Below, one piece after another: positions 9,316 to 17,080 of a DNA stretch of 64,000 nucleotides. Source of the DNA: Microthrixaceae bacterium (lineage in GTDB: Bacteria > Actinomycetota > Acidimicrobiia > Acidimicrobiales > Microtrichaceae); NCBI GenBank assembly GCA_023957975.1, contig JAMLGM010000004.1:358206-422205 (forward strand), written 5' to 3'. Under the pieces are notes generated by a model. It ran no database searches. It was not told the DNA's origin and saw only the letters and a program-made list of their open reading frames with translations. Both the position numbers and the translations under genes were made by a program. Within the stretch, counting starts at the first letter, position 1, and every line of letters begins with the position of its first letter.

Positions 9316-10900
9316 CCTCCGCTGGCACCGATGCCCGACCCCGACGAACGACACGAGCCAGGATCGAGCTGCAGGTCTGCAACATCAAGATGATGTCGAT
9401 CGTAAGCGTCCAGTTGTCGACGTAGAACAGATCGAGGCGTCGGTACGCCGAGAACGACGGGTTCTCGCGCGCTTCCACCTGCCACAGGCCGGTCACTCCC
9501 GGCCGCACGGTGAAGCGGCGCATGAGTTCGTCGTCGAACATCTCGACCTCCCGCGGCAGCGGGGGGCGCGGCCCCACCAGGCTCATCGAGCCGTTCAAGA
9601 CGTTGAAGAGTTGCGGGATCTCGTCGAAGCTCGTCGCCTCGAGCACCCGGCCAACCTTCGTACGCCGTGGGTCGTTCTCGAGCTTGAACAGCACGCCGTC
9701 GCGACCGTTGCCCATCATCTGACGCACCTCGTCGAGACGGGCTTCGGCGTCGGGCACCATCGTGCGCAGCTTGTAGACCTCGAAGGTCTGGCCGTTGAGC
9801 CCCACCCGCTCCTGCTTGAACAGCACGGGGCCTCGATCGCCGAGTTTGATGGCCAGCGCCGCAAGCGCAAGAAACGGTGAAATCACGACGAGGGCAACCG
9901 CCGACGCGGTGACGTCGATCACCCGCTTGGTGACCCGGCGCCACGGTGCAGAAATCGGCGCCTCAAGGTAGAACAGCGGTTCGTGCGCCATCGGCAGAGG
10001 ACGCAAGCGGCGCTGGTCGATTCCGAGCAGACCAGACGACAGGTGCACGTGAACGTCGTGGCGCAGCAGTTCGCGCGACACCTGGTTCAGTTCTCCGCCC
10101 CGAAGCGCACTCACGGCGATGATCACTCCGTCGGCCCGATGGTGCGCCACTGCGTTGAGCGCCTCGTCGACCGGACCGACAAAGGGAATGGACCAGTCGC
10201 GGGCGTCGTACCCCTCGCGATCTCCCACCACAGCGACGACCCGGTAGCCGAGTTCCGGATGGACACTCAACAACTCGCGAAGTGAGGCGGCTTCCTCGTT
10301 CGTGCCGACCAGCACGAGTCCGCGCTGGTATCGCCCATGGGCGCGCTCGGTGCGCAGCCACGACGTGTACATGCCTCGGCCGACGGCGAGGAACCCGAAC
10401 GACAGCACCGCGCCGACCACGATTCGCTCATCCGCGTACTCGAGATTGCCGATCCGTGCGAGTGCACCCGCCCAGATTGCTCCGGCGAGCGCAGAGCGGC
10501 CAAGTCCGGACAGTTCCATCGAACGTCTCGAGGCGACACGAGCCTTCTGAAGGCGCATACCGGCCATCGCACCCATCTGCAGCAGCATCGCCGTCGCAGC
10601 GACCAACAACACCGCAGAATCGCGCCGATCGACCGCCCCGGGAAACGGCAGCACCAACGACAGGCCCCATCCGAAGATCACCGAGCTGACATCGACAAGC
10701 ACCAGTCGACGCTTCAGGGTGGACGCTCCCTGCGGGCGACCTTGGGAGTCTCCAAAGGGACCGTCAAGATGGCGTACCGGAAGCGAAAGGACGTCGGCCT
10801 GCCCGTTTACGGCCGGACCGCCCGAGGCGTCCGAGGACCTGAACTCTTCCCTTCGCCGCTCACCGACCGTTTCCGGTGGAGCCACTGACTCGCTCGTCAT
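9299..10900 (-). CDS. Exopolysaccharide polyprenyl glycosylphosphotransferase
   Basis: 533 residues. This family transfers a sugar-1-phosphate from a nucleotide sugar to undecaprenyl phosphate, the first step of exopolysaccharide or capsule repeat-unit assembly at the inner membrane. The N-terminal half has several membrane segments followed by a CoA-binding-like domain (RGLVLVGTNEEAASLRELL). The C-terminal third is the bacterial sugar transferase domain: an entry helix (KRVIDVTASAVALVVISPF), then FKQERVGLNGQTFEVYKLRTM, DEIPQLFNVLNGSMSLVGPRP and RPGVTGLWQV. ATG 10900 has GAGG about ten bases upstream. The start is preceded by a 423-bp gene-free region with a structured element. No other polysaccharide genes are adjacent. 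Confidence 0.92.
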   Translation of the reverse strand: MTSESVAPPETVGERRREEFRSSDASGGPAVNGQADVLSLPVRHLDGPFGDSQGRPQGASTLKRRLVLVDVSSVIFGWGLSLVLPFPGAVDRRDSAVLLVAATAMLLQMGAMAGMRLQKARVASRRSMELSGLGRSALAGAIWAGALARIGNLEYADERIVVGAVLSFGFLAVGRGMYTSWLRTERAHGRYQRGLVLVGTNEEAASLRELLSVHPELGYRVVAVVGDREGYDARDWSIPFVGPVDEALNAVAHHRADGVIIAVSALRGGELNQVSRELLRHDVHVHLSSGLLGIDQRRLRPLPMAHEPLFYLEAPISAPWRRVTKRVIDVTASAVALVVISPFLALAALAIKLGDRGPVLFKQERVGLNGQTFEVYKLRTMVPDAEARLDEVRQMMGNGRDGVLFKLENDPRRTKVGRVLEATSFDEIPQLFNVLNGSMSLVGPRPPLPREVEMFDDELMRRFTVRPGVTGLWQVEARENPSFSAYRRLDLFYVDNWTLTIDIILMLQTCSSILARVVRRGRASVPAEDRVAA

Positions 10901-11173
10901 GCCTGCTTTTCCTCAATCACAATCGTCTAGAGAGCGACCCCAGTCGCACGCGCCCTAGCTTCCGGTGAAGGCCCCAGCCTTCGAAGCGATCCGATCCGAA
11001 ACCGTCCGAATCGCTCATAAATGCAAATATGGCCGACGGTCTCGTAGGGCGTAAACGCTGGCTCCGAGTGGCCGCCTCCGACTGCCAACGTAAACGCGTC
11101 TGCTCACTCCATCAAGCACCGTTGCGCGGAAAATTCGATGAACCGCCGGATGGACTACAGCACGTCGATTCTG

Positions 11174-11236
11174 GTAGGCCGAATGGCTCTCCCCCTGTGC
11201 CCGTGGGCTTTCACGGGTTTGGAGAGATCCGCCTAC
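11174..11236. other. Nested hairpin in a 423-bp gene-free region
   Basis: Three stacked complementary segments: GTAGGC/GCCTAC (11174-11179, 11231-11236), CTCTCC/GGAGAG (11187-11192, 11221-11226) and CCCGTG/CACGGG (11200-11205, 11212-11217), separated by internal loops. This resembles a structured RNA leader more than a terminator because no T-tract follows. On the minus strand it would lie ~275 nt upstream of the glycosyltransferase start. The rest of 10901-11323 holds no convincing gene; it contains AT-richer patches (around 11018-11030 and 11237-11280) that may be promoters. Confidence 0.45.
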
Positions 11237-11323
11237 AGCAAATTTCACCGTTGTAGTGTGCCACAATTCATACCGAATGTGGAGAACGCTGCCACTTGGG
11301 TATTTACCGCGGTCGGCAACCCG

Positions 11324-12208
11324 CTATTGATCCGAATTCGCGGGGCCCGATCGAGACGTTGCACGCTCGCGCCGGTCGCGAAGCAGCACTTCCTGAGCAA
11401 CGGACGCGACGTGCAGCCCCGACTCATCGAAGATCTGCCCGACCGCCAGGCCCCGACCGCGCACGAAGCCGTGGCACCGAAAATCGTGGAGATGCCAGCG
11501 ATCCGCCCGCATCGGACGGTGAAACCAGATGGTGTGATCGAGGCTCGCCGTGAACAACACCGAGTACAGGACCTCGTCGGGTTCACGCCCAATCGGGTGA
11601 GCACGCACCACCGCATCGGTCGGAAGATCGTCCGAAAGATAAGCAAGTGATGCGAAATGCACGAGGAGATCTTGCGGGTGAAGATCCACCGCGTCGACGG
11701 TTGAATCACCGATTGGACGGGTCGTTCGCATCCATGCCGTGGCCCGTCCAATTCCTGCGGTGTCATCTCGTTGCATGTCGCGCGGAATGAAGGCGCGTTC
11801 GAACTCGTCGCTCCATCCCGTGACCTCAAGCTCCGAAGGAGGCGGAAGGTCCGCCGGCAACACCACATGGTCGAGGTCGACCGAGGCCTCGTCGGCCTGG
11901 AACGACGCCTCGAGGTTGAGGATGGCGCCAGTGGCCTGCCGCGCCACCACCCGGCGGGTGGCGAACGATCGTCCGTTGCGAAGCCGCTCCACCTCGTAGC
12001 GAACGGGCTCATCCTGGTCGCCTCGACGGATGAAGTACGCGCGCAGCGAATGGACCGCGAGGCCGTCATCCACGCTCGATGCCGCCGACAGCAGCGACTG
12101 GGCGACGATCTGACCCCCGTAGAGTCCGCCCCAGGGGTAACGCGGCCCCGTTCCCACGAAGGTCTCGGGACCATGGGACGACAGCGACAAAATCTCAGAC
12201 AATTTCAT
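11324..12208 (-). CDS. tesB: Acyl-CoA thioesterase II
   Basis: 294 residues, the usual TesB length. TesB hydrolyses medium- and long-chain acyl-CoA to free acid and CoA with a double hot-dog fold. Diagnostic stretches are GGLYGGQIVAQSLLSAA near residue 28, HSLRAYFIRRGD, the second-domain DHTIWFHRP and the C-terminal ESGLHVASVAQEVLLR. ATG 12208 overlaps the end of the monooxygenase gene by 14 bp and has GGAGC upstream, so the two are co-translated. Together they suggest oxidation and thioester release of a lipid or ketone substrate. I am sure of the family, not of the physiological substrate. Confidence 0.92.
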   Translation of the reverse strand: MKLSEILSLSSHGPETFVGTGPRYPWGGLYGGQIVAQSLLSAASSVDDGLAVHSLRAYFIRRGDQDEPVRYEVERLRNGRSFATRRVVARQATGAILNLEASFQADEASVDLDHVVLPADLPPPSELEVTGWSDEFERAFIPRDMQRDDTAGIGRATAWMRTTRPIGDSTVDAVDLHPQDLLVHFASLAYLSDDLPTDAVVRAHPIGREPDEVLYSVLFTASLDHTIWFHRPMRADRWHLHDFRCHGFVRGRGLAVGQIFDESGLHVASVAQEVLLRDRRERATSRSGPANSDQ

Positions 12209-13706
12209 GACGAAGCTCCGGGGAGGTTGTTGCCGCCACCGCGCGATGGCGACGCACGTGGTCGCCTCGACGAATCCCGCGCATGCGTTTCCAGTAGGTC
12301 ACCGTGAACGCCGGCCAGTTGTTGGTCACGATGCCGTGTTCGTTCTTGTACCAACTGTCACAGGAGGCCACCCAAACGGAGTCGCCCGCCCGCCGTTGCA
12401 CGTCGACGTTGTAGCGATCCATGGCGTCTCGGCGCACGTCGATCCAGGCGAGGTGTTGATCGCGCAACTCCTTGACCATCTCGACGATGTAGCGGCTCTG
12501 CTGTTCGATCATGAAGATGATCGAGTTGTGGCCGAGGTTGGTGTTGGGACCGTAGAGCATGAACAGGTTCGGGAACCCTGCAACCGCCACACCGAGGTAG
12601 GCAACAGCGCCCTTGGCCCAGGCCTCGTTCAGATCGCGGCCGTCACGGCCGATCACCGTCATCGGGGCGAGGAACTCCGTCGAGCGGAACCCGGTCCCCC
12701 AGATGATCGTGTCGACCTCGTGTCGCCGACCATCGACGGTGACCACCGCGTCGGGTTCGATGTGGTCGATGTGGTCGAGTTCGACGTGCACGTTGTCGCG
12801 CATCAACGCCGCGTAGTAGTCGCTCGACAGCAGGATCCGCTTGCATCCGATCGGATAGTCGGGAATCACCGCCTCGCTGGGCAGCACCGCGGTGACGGGC
12901 TCCAAGGCTCGCGTGATGACGCGTTCGAGCAACCGCGCCGCGCGAGAGGAGCGGCGAAGCAACGCGAAGTTCGCCTCGAGCCGCCAGTAGATCGACCATC
13001 GGTGCAGCCGCTGGGTCGCCGGAAACCGGGCGAACATTCGCTGACGCCACCCGGGGTACTCGCCGTCGCGCTTGTCGATCACCCAGTTCGCGCTGCGTTG
13101 GAACACCGTCAGCTCCGAGGCCTGTTCGGCCACGTGCGGGATGAACTGCAGCGCGCTCGCCCCGTTACCGACGACCGCGACTCGACGTCCCGACAGATCG
13201 ACCGAGTGGTCCCAATGCGCCGAGTGGAACATGTCGCCGGCGAACTGCGACAGCCCGTCGATTTCGGGAACATAGGCGCGATTGAGCTGTCCGAGCCCCG
13301 ACACGACGACGTCGAAGTCCTCGGCGCCAGCGTCGGTGACCACCCGCCACGTCCCGGTGTTCTCGTCGAAGGTCGCCGAGCGGACCTCGGTGTTGAACCG
13401 GATCAGCCTCCGGAGCCCGTAGCGGTCGGTGATCTCCTCGAAGTAGGCGAGAATCTCCGGTTGCTGTGCGAATTTCCGGGTCCAGTCGCCCTTCGACGCG
13501 AACGAGTACGAGTACAGATGCGAAGGAACATCGCAGGCCGCACCCGGATAGGTGTTCGCCCGCCACGTTCCCCCGACCCCGTCGGACTTCTCGAACATCG
13601 TGATGTCGTCGAGGCCGGCTTCGATGAGTTTGATGGCGGTGCAGATGCCCGCAGCACCGGCTCCGAAGATCGCGATCCTGGGTGACGCCTCGACGGTTGG
13701 TGCCAT
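12195..13706 (-). CDS. Flavin-containing monooxygenase, Baeyer-Villiger type
   Basis: 503 residues. It carries an N-terminal FAD-binding GAGAAGICTA, then DGVGGTWRANTYPGAACDVPSHLYSYSF, and the second nucleotide site VVGNGASALQFIPH. Between them FAGDMFHSAHWDHS matches the Baeyer-Villiger fingerprint FxGxxxHxxxWP except that Asp replaces the final Pro. Such enzymes insert oxygen into ketones with NADPH and O2. I prefer ATG 13706; GTG 13712 in the same frame is the alternative, and neither has a clear ribosome site. It lies 9 bp after the acyltransferase stop and overlaps tesB, giving a Zn-ribbon/acyltransferase/monooxygenase/thioesterase operon. Confidence 0.88.
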   Translation of the reverse strand: MAPTVEASPRIAIFGAGAAGICTAIKLIEAGLDDITMFEKSDGVGGTWRANTYPGAACDVPSHLYSYSFASKGDWTRKFAQQPEILAYFEEITDRYGLRRLIRFNTEVRSATFDENTGTWRVVTDAGAEDFDVVVSGLGQLNRAYVPEIDGLSQFAGDMFHSAHWDHSVDLSGRRVAVVGNGASALQFIPHVAEQASELTVFQRSANWVIDKRDGEYPGWRQRMFARFPATQRLHRWSIYWRLEANFALLRRSSRAARLLERVITRALEPVTAVLPSEAVIPDYPIGCKRILLSSDYYAALMRDNVHVELDHIDHIEPDAVVTVDGRRHEVDTIIWGTGFRSTEFLAPMTVIGRDGRDLNEAWAKGAVAYLGVAVAGFPNLFMLYGPNTNLGHNSIIFMIEQQSRYIVEMVKELRDQHLAWIDVRRDAMDRYNVDVQRRAGDSVWVASCDSWYKNEHGIVTNNWPAFTVTYWKRMRGIRRGDHVRRHRAVAATTSPELRHEIV

Positions 13707-13715
13707 GGCCACGTT

Positions 13716-14447
13716 TTAGACGACCTGGTCTCCTTCGGGAGCCGCGTTCTCAAAATCCTTCGTGACGGCCTCGGGCCCCGGCCGCTTCCAACCCAGATCG
13801 GGATCGTGAACGCGCACGATCCGCGCCGGACTGCCAACCGCGACGCTGTAGTCCGGCAGATCACCGGTCACGATGCTTCCGGCGCCGACCACCACATGGC
13901 GTCCGATGGTGACCCCCGGCAGCACGACCGTGTTGTGGCCGAGCCACGAACCCGACCCGATGTGGACCGGCAACTCCCCCATGCTCTGCTGGCTGATGGG
14001 GACGTCGAGATCTTCATAGCCGTGGTTCATGTCGGTGATGTGCACGTTGTGCCCGGTCCAGACGTCATCGCCGATCTCGATGAGCCGATGTCCGACGATC
14101 GACGACCCGCGCCCGATGAGGCAACGGTCGCCGATCACCACGACCCGATCCGACAGGCCCGGGTGGTTCGGCCCCCAGCCGGCCGACAGCACGCCATGGC
14201 CGCTGATCATCGTGCCCGAACCGATGTGGATCGCCTGGGGGTTCATGATCGTGTCGTACGGGAAACACACGATGCTGCCCTCGCCGAGCGACCCGAACGC
14301 ACGGCCGGCCTTCGAGTTCGGACCGATCGCGCCCATGGATTTGTAGGTGTCCCAGGTCCAGCGCACCACCGGCCCAGCGGCGGCATAGATCGCCTTTCGC
14401 GCCCGCTGACGCAGCCTGCCCTCGTTGAACTCGTAACTCCAGACCAT
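13716..14447 (-). CDS. Hexapeptide-repeat (LbH) acyltransferase
   Basis: 243 residues. The C-terminal two thirds are hexapeptide repeats of the left-handed beta-helix (HIGSGTMISG, VVIGDRCLIGRGSSIVGH, EIGDDVWTGHNVHITDMNH, HIGSGSWLGHNTVVLPGVTIGR), ending with the typical VGSPARIV. The HxTDxNH element is as in CoA-dependent O-acetyltransferases of the maltose/galactoside type, the His being the likely catalytic base. The N-terminal ~60 residues contain RWTWDTYKSMG and are not repeat-like. The acceptor is unknown. It sits in a compact minus-strand operon ahead of the monooxygenase. Confidence 0.85.
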   Translation of the reverse strand: MVWSYEFNEGRLRQRARKAIYAAAGPVVRWTWDTYKSMGAIGPNSKAGRAFGSLGEGSIVCFPYDTIMNPQAIHIGSGTMISGHGVLSAGWGPNHPGLSDRVVVIGDRCLIGRGSSIVGHRLIEIGDDVWTGHNVHITDMNHGYEDLDVPISQQSMGELPVHIGSGSWLGHNTVVLPGVTIGRHVVVGAGSIVTGDLPDYSVAVGSPARIVRVHDPDLGWKRPGPEAVTKDFENAAPEGDQVV

Positions 14448-14479
14448 CGCCGGGCGACGCTAACAGTTCGTTTCCGGGG

Positions 14480-14644
14480 TCAGCTTGAGGCGTCGGTGCA
14501 GCGCGGGCACCGGATCGTCTCGGGTTTGACCCCGACGATCGTGACGGGTGCGCCGCATTGGTCGCATTGTTCCATGAACAACTCGGCGGCCACGCCGCCC
14601 TGCTTGGAATCTTCGTTCTTCGGCTGACGTGCCAGTTGACCCAT
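14480..14644 (-). CDS. Small two-CxxC zinc-ribbon protein
   Basis: 54 residues. The translation begins MGQLARQPKNEDSKQ and has CDQCGAP and, ~15 residues later, CPRCTDASS, a classic zinc ribbon with four cysteines. The start at 14644 is 108 bp from the divergent hydrolase gene, and the stop is 32 bp before the acyltransferase gene, so it is probably the first gene of that operon. No clear ribosome site is visible. Frame, length and cysteine spacing make a real gene likely. Small proteins of this kind usually bind nucleic acid or a protein partner; the role here is unknown. Confidence 0.7.
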   Translation of the reverse strand: MGQLARQPKNEDSKQGGVAAELFMEQCDQCGAPVTIVGVKPETIRCPRCTDASS

Positions 14645-14752
14645 GGGCGCAGCCTACGCCGAGAGCACCGACTTGAACGCGCGTGGCGCCCACCCGAACC
14701 AGATGGCGCTGCGACGGCTCAGGTTTCGGGGGCGTCGGCCGACAAATCAACC

Positions 14753-15592
14753 ATGGGAGCACCCTCAGGTCCGAGTCGAGCCGAACCTCCCCGCCACCGA
14801 CGGGTGTCGTTTCGTTTCGGCGACTCCGTCGACGCGAACTGGCACCGCGCCCTGCCCGAGTTTGCGGCGGCCGCCAACGCCGTGTCGCTGATGATGCCCT
14901 ACGTCGAACCGTTCGTCATCCGGTCGATGCGCGATCAACTGCCGCACCTCGATCGGCTCGCCGACCCGCTGCTGGCGGCCCAGGCGCGGGCCTACATCGC
15001 CCAGGAGGCCCAGCATCAGGCCCAACACCGCCGTTTCAACGAGTCGATCCGTGCCCAGGTGCGCGGGGTCGGCCGGCTCGAACGACTGTTGGACTGGACC
15101 TACCGGACGTTGTGGGAACGCAGCAGCGATCGTTTTCGTTTGGCCTTCGCAACCGCTTCGGAGTCGGCGGCCTACGGGGTGGCCAGGTGGGTTGAGCGCC
15201 GTCACGCCGAGTTGTTCACCGGGGCCGATCCCAAGGTCGCCGCGCTGTACCTGTGGCACCTCGCCGAGGAGGTCGAACACAAGAGCGTGGCCTTCGACGT
15301 GTATGACGCCCGGCACCGCTCCCGTCGACCGCTCGCTGCAGCGATGGTGCTGTCGGTGATCCTGCTGGCGGCTTTCACCGTGGCCGGCACGGTCGTCGGG
15401 TTGATTCATCAGCGGCGCTTGTTCAACCCCTTCGCGGTGATGCATCTCGTCGTGTGGGGGTTCGGGTTCGCCTTCAGCGAACTGCCGAACATGTTCGCGT
15501 CGGTGCTACCCGGCCATCATCCGAGCGAATTTGTCGACCCGACGTTCTTCGAGCTGTACCTGCTCGACATCGAGTCCCGCGCCGCGGCGTGA
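14753..15592 (+). CDS. Metal-dependent hydrolase family protein (DUF2236/COG3687-like)
   Basis: 279 residues starting at ATG 14753; upstream in-frame codons read through the opposite operon's promoter region and look non-coding. The sequence matches the predicted metal-dependent hydrolase family: PYVEPFVIRSMRDQLP, FIxQEAxH-like AQEAQHQAQHRRFNE, and HLAEEVEHKSVAFDVYD, with His and Glu residues placed as in ferritin-like di-metal helices. Two hydrophobic helices follow (MVLSVILLAAFTVAGTVVG, and one around 240), so it is probably membrane-associated. The enzymatic activity is not established for the family. It is transcribed divergently from the zinc-ribbon operon and ends in a palindromic terminator. 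Confidence 0.75.
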   Translation: MGAPSGPSRAEPPRHRRVSFRFGDSVDANWHRALPEFAAAANAVSLMMPYVEPFVIRSMRDQLPHLDRLADPLLAAQARAYIAQEAQHQAQHRRFNESIRAQVRGVGRLERLLDWTYRTLWERSSDRFRLAFATASESAAYGVARWVERRHAELFTGADPKVAALYLWHLAEEVEHKSVAFDVYDARHRSRRPLAAAMVLSVILLAAFTVAGTVVGLIHQRRLFNPFAVMHLVVWGFGFAFSELPNMFASVLPGHHPSEFVDPTFFELYLLDIESRAAA

Positions 15593-15633
15593 CCTTGAAC
15601 GGGCCCGACCCCTTCGGGTGCCCGACCCCTTCT

Positions 15634-15685
15634 CGTTTTGTAGGTAATCGCGGTGGTTATAGCCACCGCGAGTAACTACAAAACG
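15634..15685. terminator. Bidirectional terminator with TTTTGTAG outer arms
   Basis: CGTTTTGTAG at 15634-15643 pairs with CTACAAAACG at 15676-15685, enclosing a second stem CGCGGTGG/CCACCGCG with a six-base loop. The T-run and A-run on the two sides give a U-tract on either strand, as expected between convergent genes (ends 15592 and 15702). A related element is at 40678-40728. Confidence 0.82.
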
Positions 15686-15701
15686 GCGACGGGGGACGAG
15701 C

Positions 15702-16448
15702 TCAGCGGTCGCCGGCGACGCGCTGCCACAGCGGCCGCGGCGCGTGTCGCAGCGCACCCATGATCACGCCGAGCGTCCGAGGCACCCACACGATCGTGCT
15801 CCCACCGCCAAGCGCTCCGATCACCGCCTCGGCCACGTCGCCTGGGCGGCGCGAGAACGGGGCCGGGTCGAGCCCATCGGTCATCTTCGAGCGGACGAAG
15901 CCCGGGCGTACGACGATCACCTCGACCCCGGTGCCCACCAGTGCGTCGCCGAGGCCCTGAGCGAAGCTGTCGAGCCCGGCCTTCGAGCTGCCGTACACGT
16001 AGTTTGAGCGCCTCGCCCTCGCACCGGCGATCGAGCTCAGCACCACGATGGAGCCGTGACGACGTGCCGCCATGCGGTCGGCCACGGCAGACAACGCAGC
16101 CGCCGGGCCCGAGAAGTTCGTGCGTATCATCAGGTCGACCTCGACCGGGCCGACGCCTCGTCCGGCATGGTGGCCGAGCATCCCCACGGCGCACAGGACG
16201 AGGTCGAAGGGACCGTGGCGGTCGAAGACATCGTCGATGAACGCCTGATGACGCGCCACCTGGGTAGCGTCCCAACGCCGCGCGACGACGTCGACCCCGG
16301 GCGCGACGCTACTCATCGTCGCACTCGCGGCATCGACGTCGCGAGCCGCGAGCACCACCGACAGCCTCCCGTTTCCGGCGATGCGCGCCAGGCGCGTCAC
16401 CGTCGCCGCGGCGATGTCGCTGCCGCCGCCGAGCACCAGCACCTTCAT
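15702..16448 (-). CDS. SDR oxidoreductase resembling DprE2
   Basis: 248 residues, started at ATG 16448, which overlaps the regulator stop as ATGA and has GGAGG six bases upstream. Rossmann motif LVLGGGSDIAAATV; catalytic SSIAG and YVYGSSKAG (Tyr-x-x-x-Lys). The stretches ARARRSNYVYGSSKAGLDSF, VVRPGFVRSKMTDGL and the C-terminal VPRTLGVIMGALRHAPRP closely follow mycobacterial DprE2, which reduces the 2-keto intermediate in decaprenylphosphoryl-arabinose formation. No DprE1 oxidase is present in this window, so the substrate is uncertain; an epimerase-type reductase of polyprenyl sugars is my inference. It is translationally coupled to a two-component system. Confidence 0.8.
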   Translation of the reverse strand: MKVLVLGGGSDIAAATVTRLARIAGNGRLSVVLAARDVDAASATMSSVAPGVDVVARRWDATQVARHQAFIDDVFDRHGPFDLVLCAVGMLGHHAGRGVGPVEVDLMIRTNFSGPAAALSAVADRMAARRHGSIVVLSSIAGARARRSNYVYGSSKAGLDSFAQGLGDALVGTGVEVIVVRPGFVRSKMTDGLDPAPFSRRPGDVAEAVIGALGGGSTIVWVPRTLGVIMGALRHAPRPLWQRVAGDR

Positions 16449-17080
16449 ATCAGCCTCCGTTCCGACGCCCACCGGCTCAGCTCCGAGCGGTTCGACAACT
16501 GGAGCTTGCGCAGCACCGCCGACGCGTGCGTCTCGACCGTCTTGACGCTGATCATCAGCTCGCGCGCGATCTCCTTGTACGCATAGCCACGTGCGAGCAG
16601 CCGCAAAACCTCGCGCTCGCGATTCGTCAGTTGATCGAGGTCCGGATCAACGGCGTTGTCGGCGCTACGGTGGAACGCGTCGAGCACGAACCCCGCGAGT
16701 CGTGGCGAGAAGACGGCGTCGCCCGCCGCGACCCTGTCGACCGCATCGCACAGCTCCTCACTTGAGATCAACTTGGTCACGTAACCCCGGGCGCCGGCAC
16801 GCACGAGCGTGATCACGTCGTCGGGGGCGTCGGAAACGCTGAGGGCGAGAAACCGGACCGTGTCGAGGTGGGCGCACGCGGTGATCACGGCCTCTGCCGT
16901 TCCCGACGGGAGATGGACATCGAGCAACACGACGTCCGGCAGGGTCTCACACACCACGGCGATCGCGGCGTCGATGTCATCGGCGGTGGCCACGAGTTCG
17001 ACCCGATCGCCCAGTTCGGCGACCACCCCGGCGCGAAACAACGCGTGGTCGTCCACCACCACGACTCGGGGCCTGCTCAT
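16445..17080 (-). CDS. NarL/LuxR-family response regulator
   Basis: 211 residues. Receiver domain with acidic pair VVVDDHALFR, phospho-acceptor Asp in VVLLDVHLPSG and the conserved Lys in YVTKLIS; then the LuxR-type helix-turn-helix LTNREREVLRLLARGYAYKEIARELMISVKTVETHASAVLRKL in standard spacing. It should bind DNA as a dimer when phosphorylated by the kinase encoded immediately upstream, with which it overlaps by 4 bp (ATGA). A likely target is the divergent promoter region at 18304-18435. Confidence 0.93.
   Translation of the reverse strand: MSRPRVVVVDDHALFRAGVVAELGDRVELVATADDIDAAIAVVCETLPDVVLLDVHLPSGTAEAVITACAHLDTVRFLALSVSDAPDDVITLVRAGARGYVTKLISSEELCDAVDRVAAGDAVFSPRLAGFVLDAFHRSADNAVDPDLDQLTNREREVLRLLARGYAYKEIARELMISVKTVETHASAVLRKLQLSNRSELSRWASERRLI

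Noticed and set aside
11174..11236. Cyclic-di-GMP or other known riboswitch
   Set aside because: The conserved core sequences of GEMM-I, cobalamin, ydaO and SAM classes that I know are not present.
11029..11256. 75-codon plus-strand gene in the 423-bp gap
   Set aside because: No ribosome site, mixed composition, and it crosses the nested hairpin; no homologue recognised.
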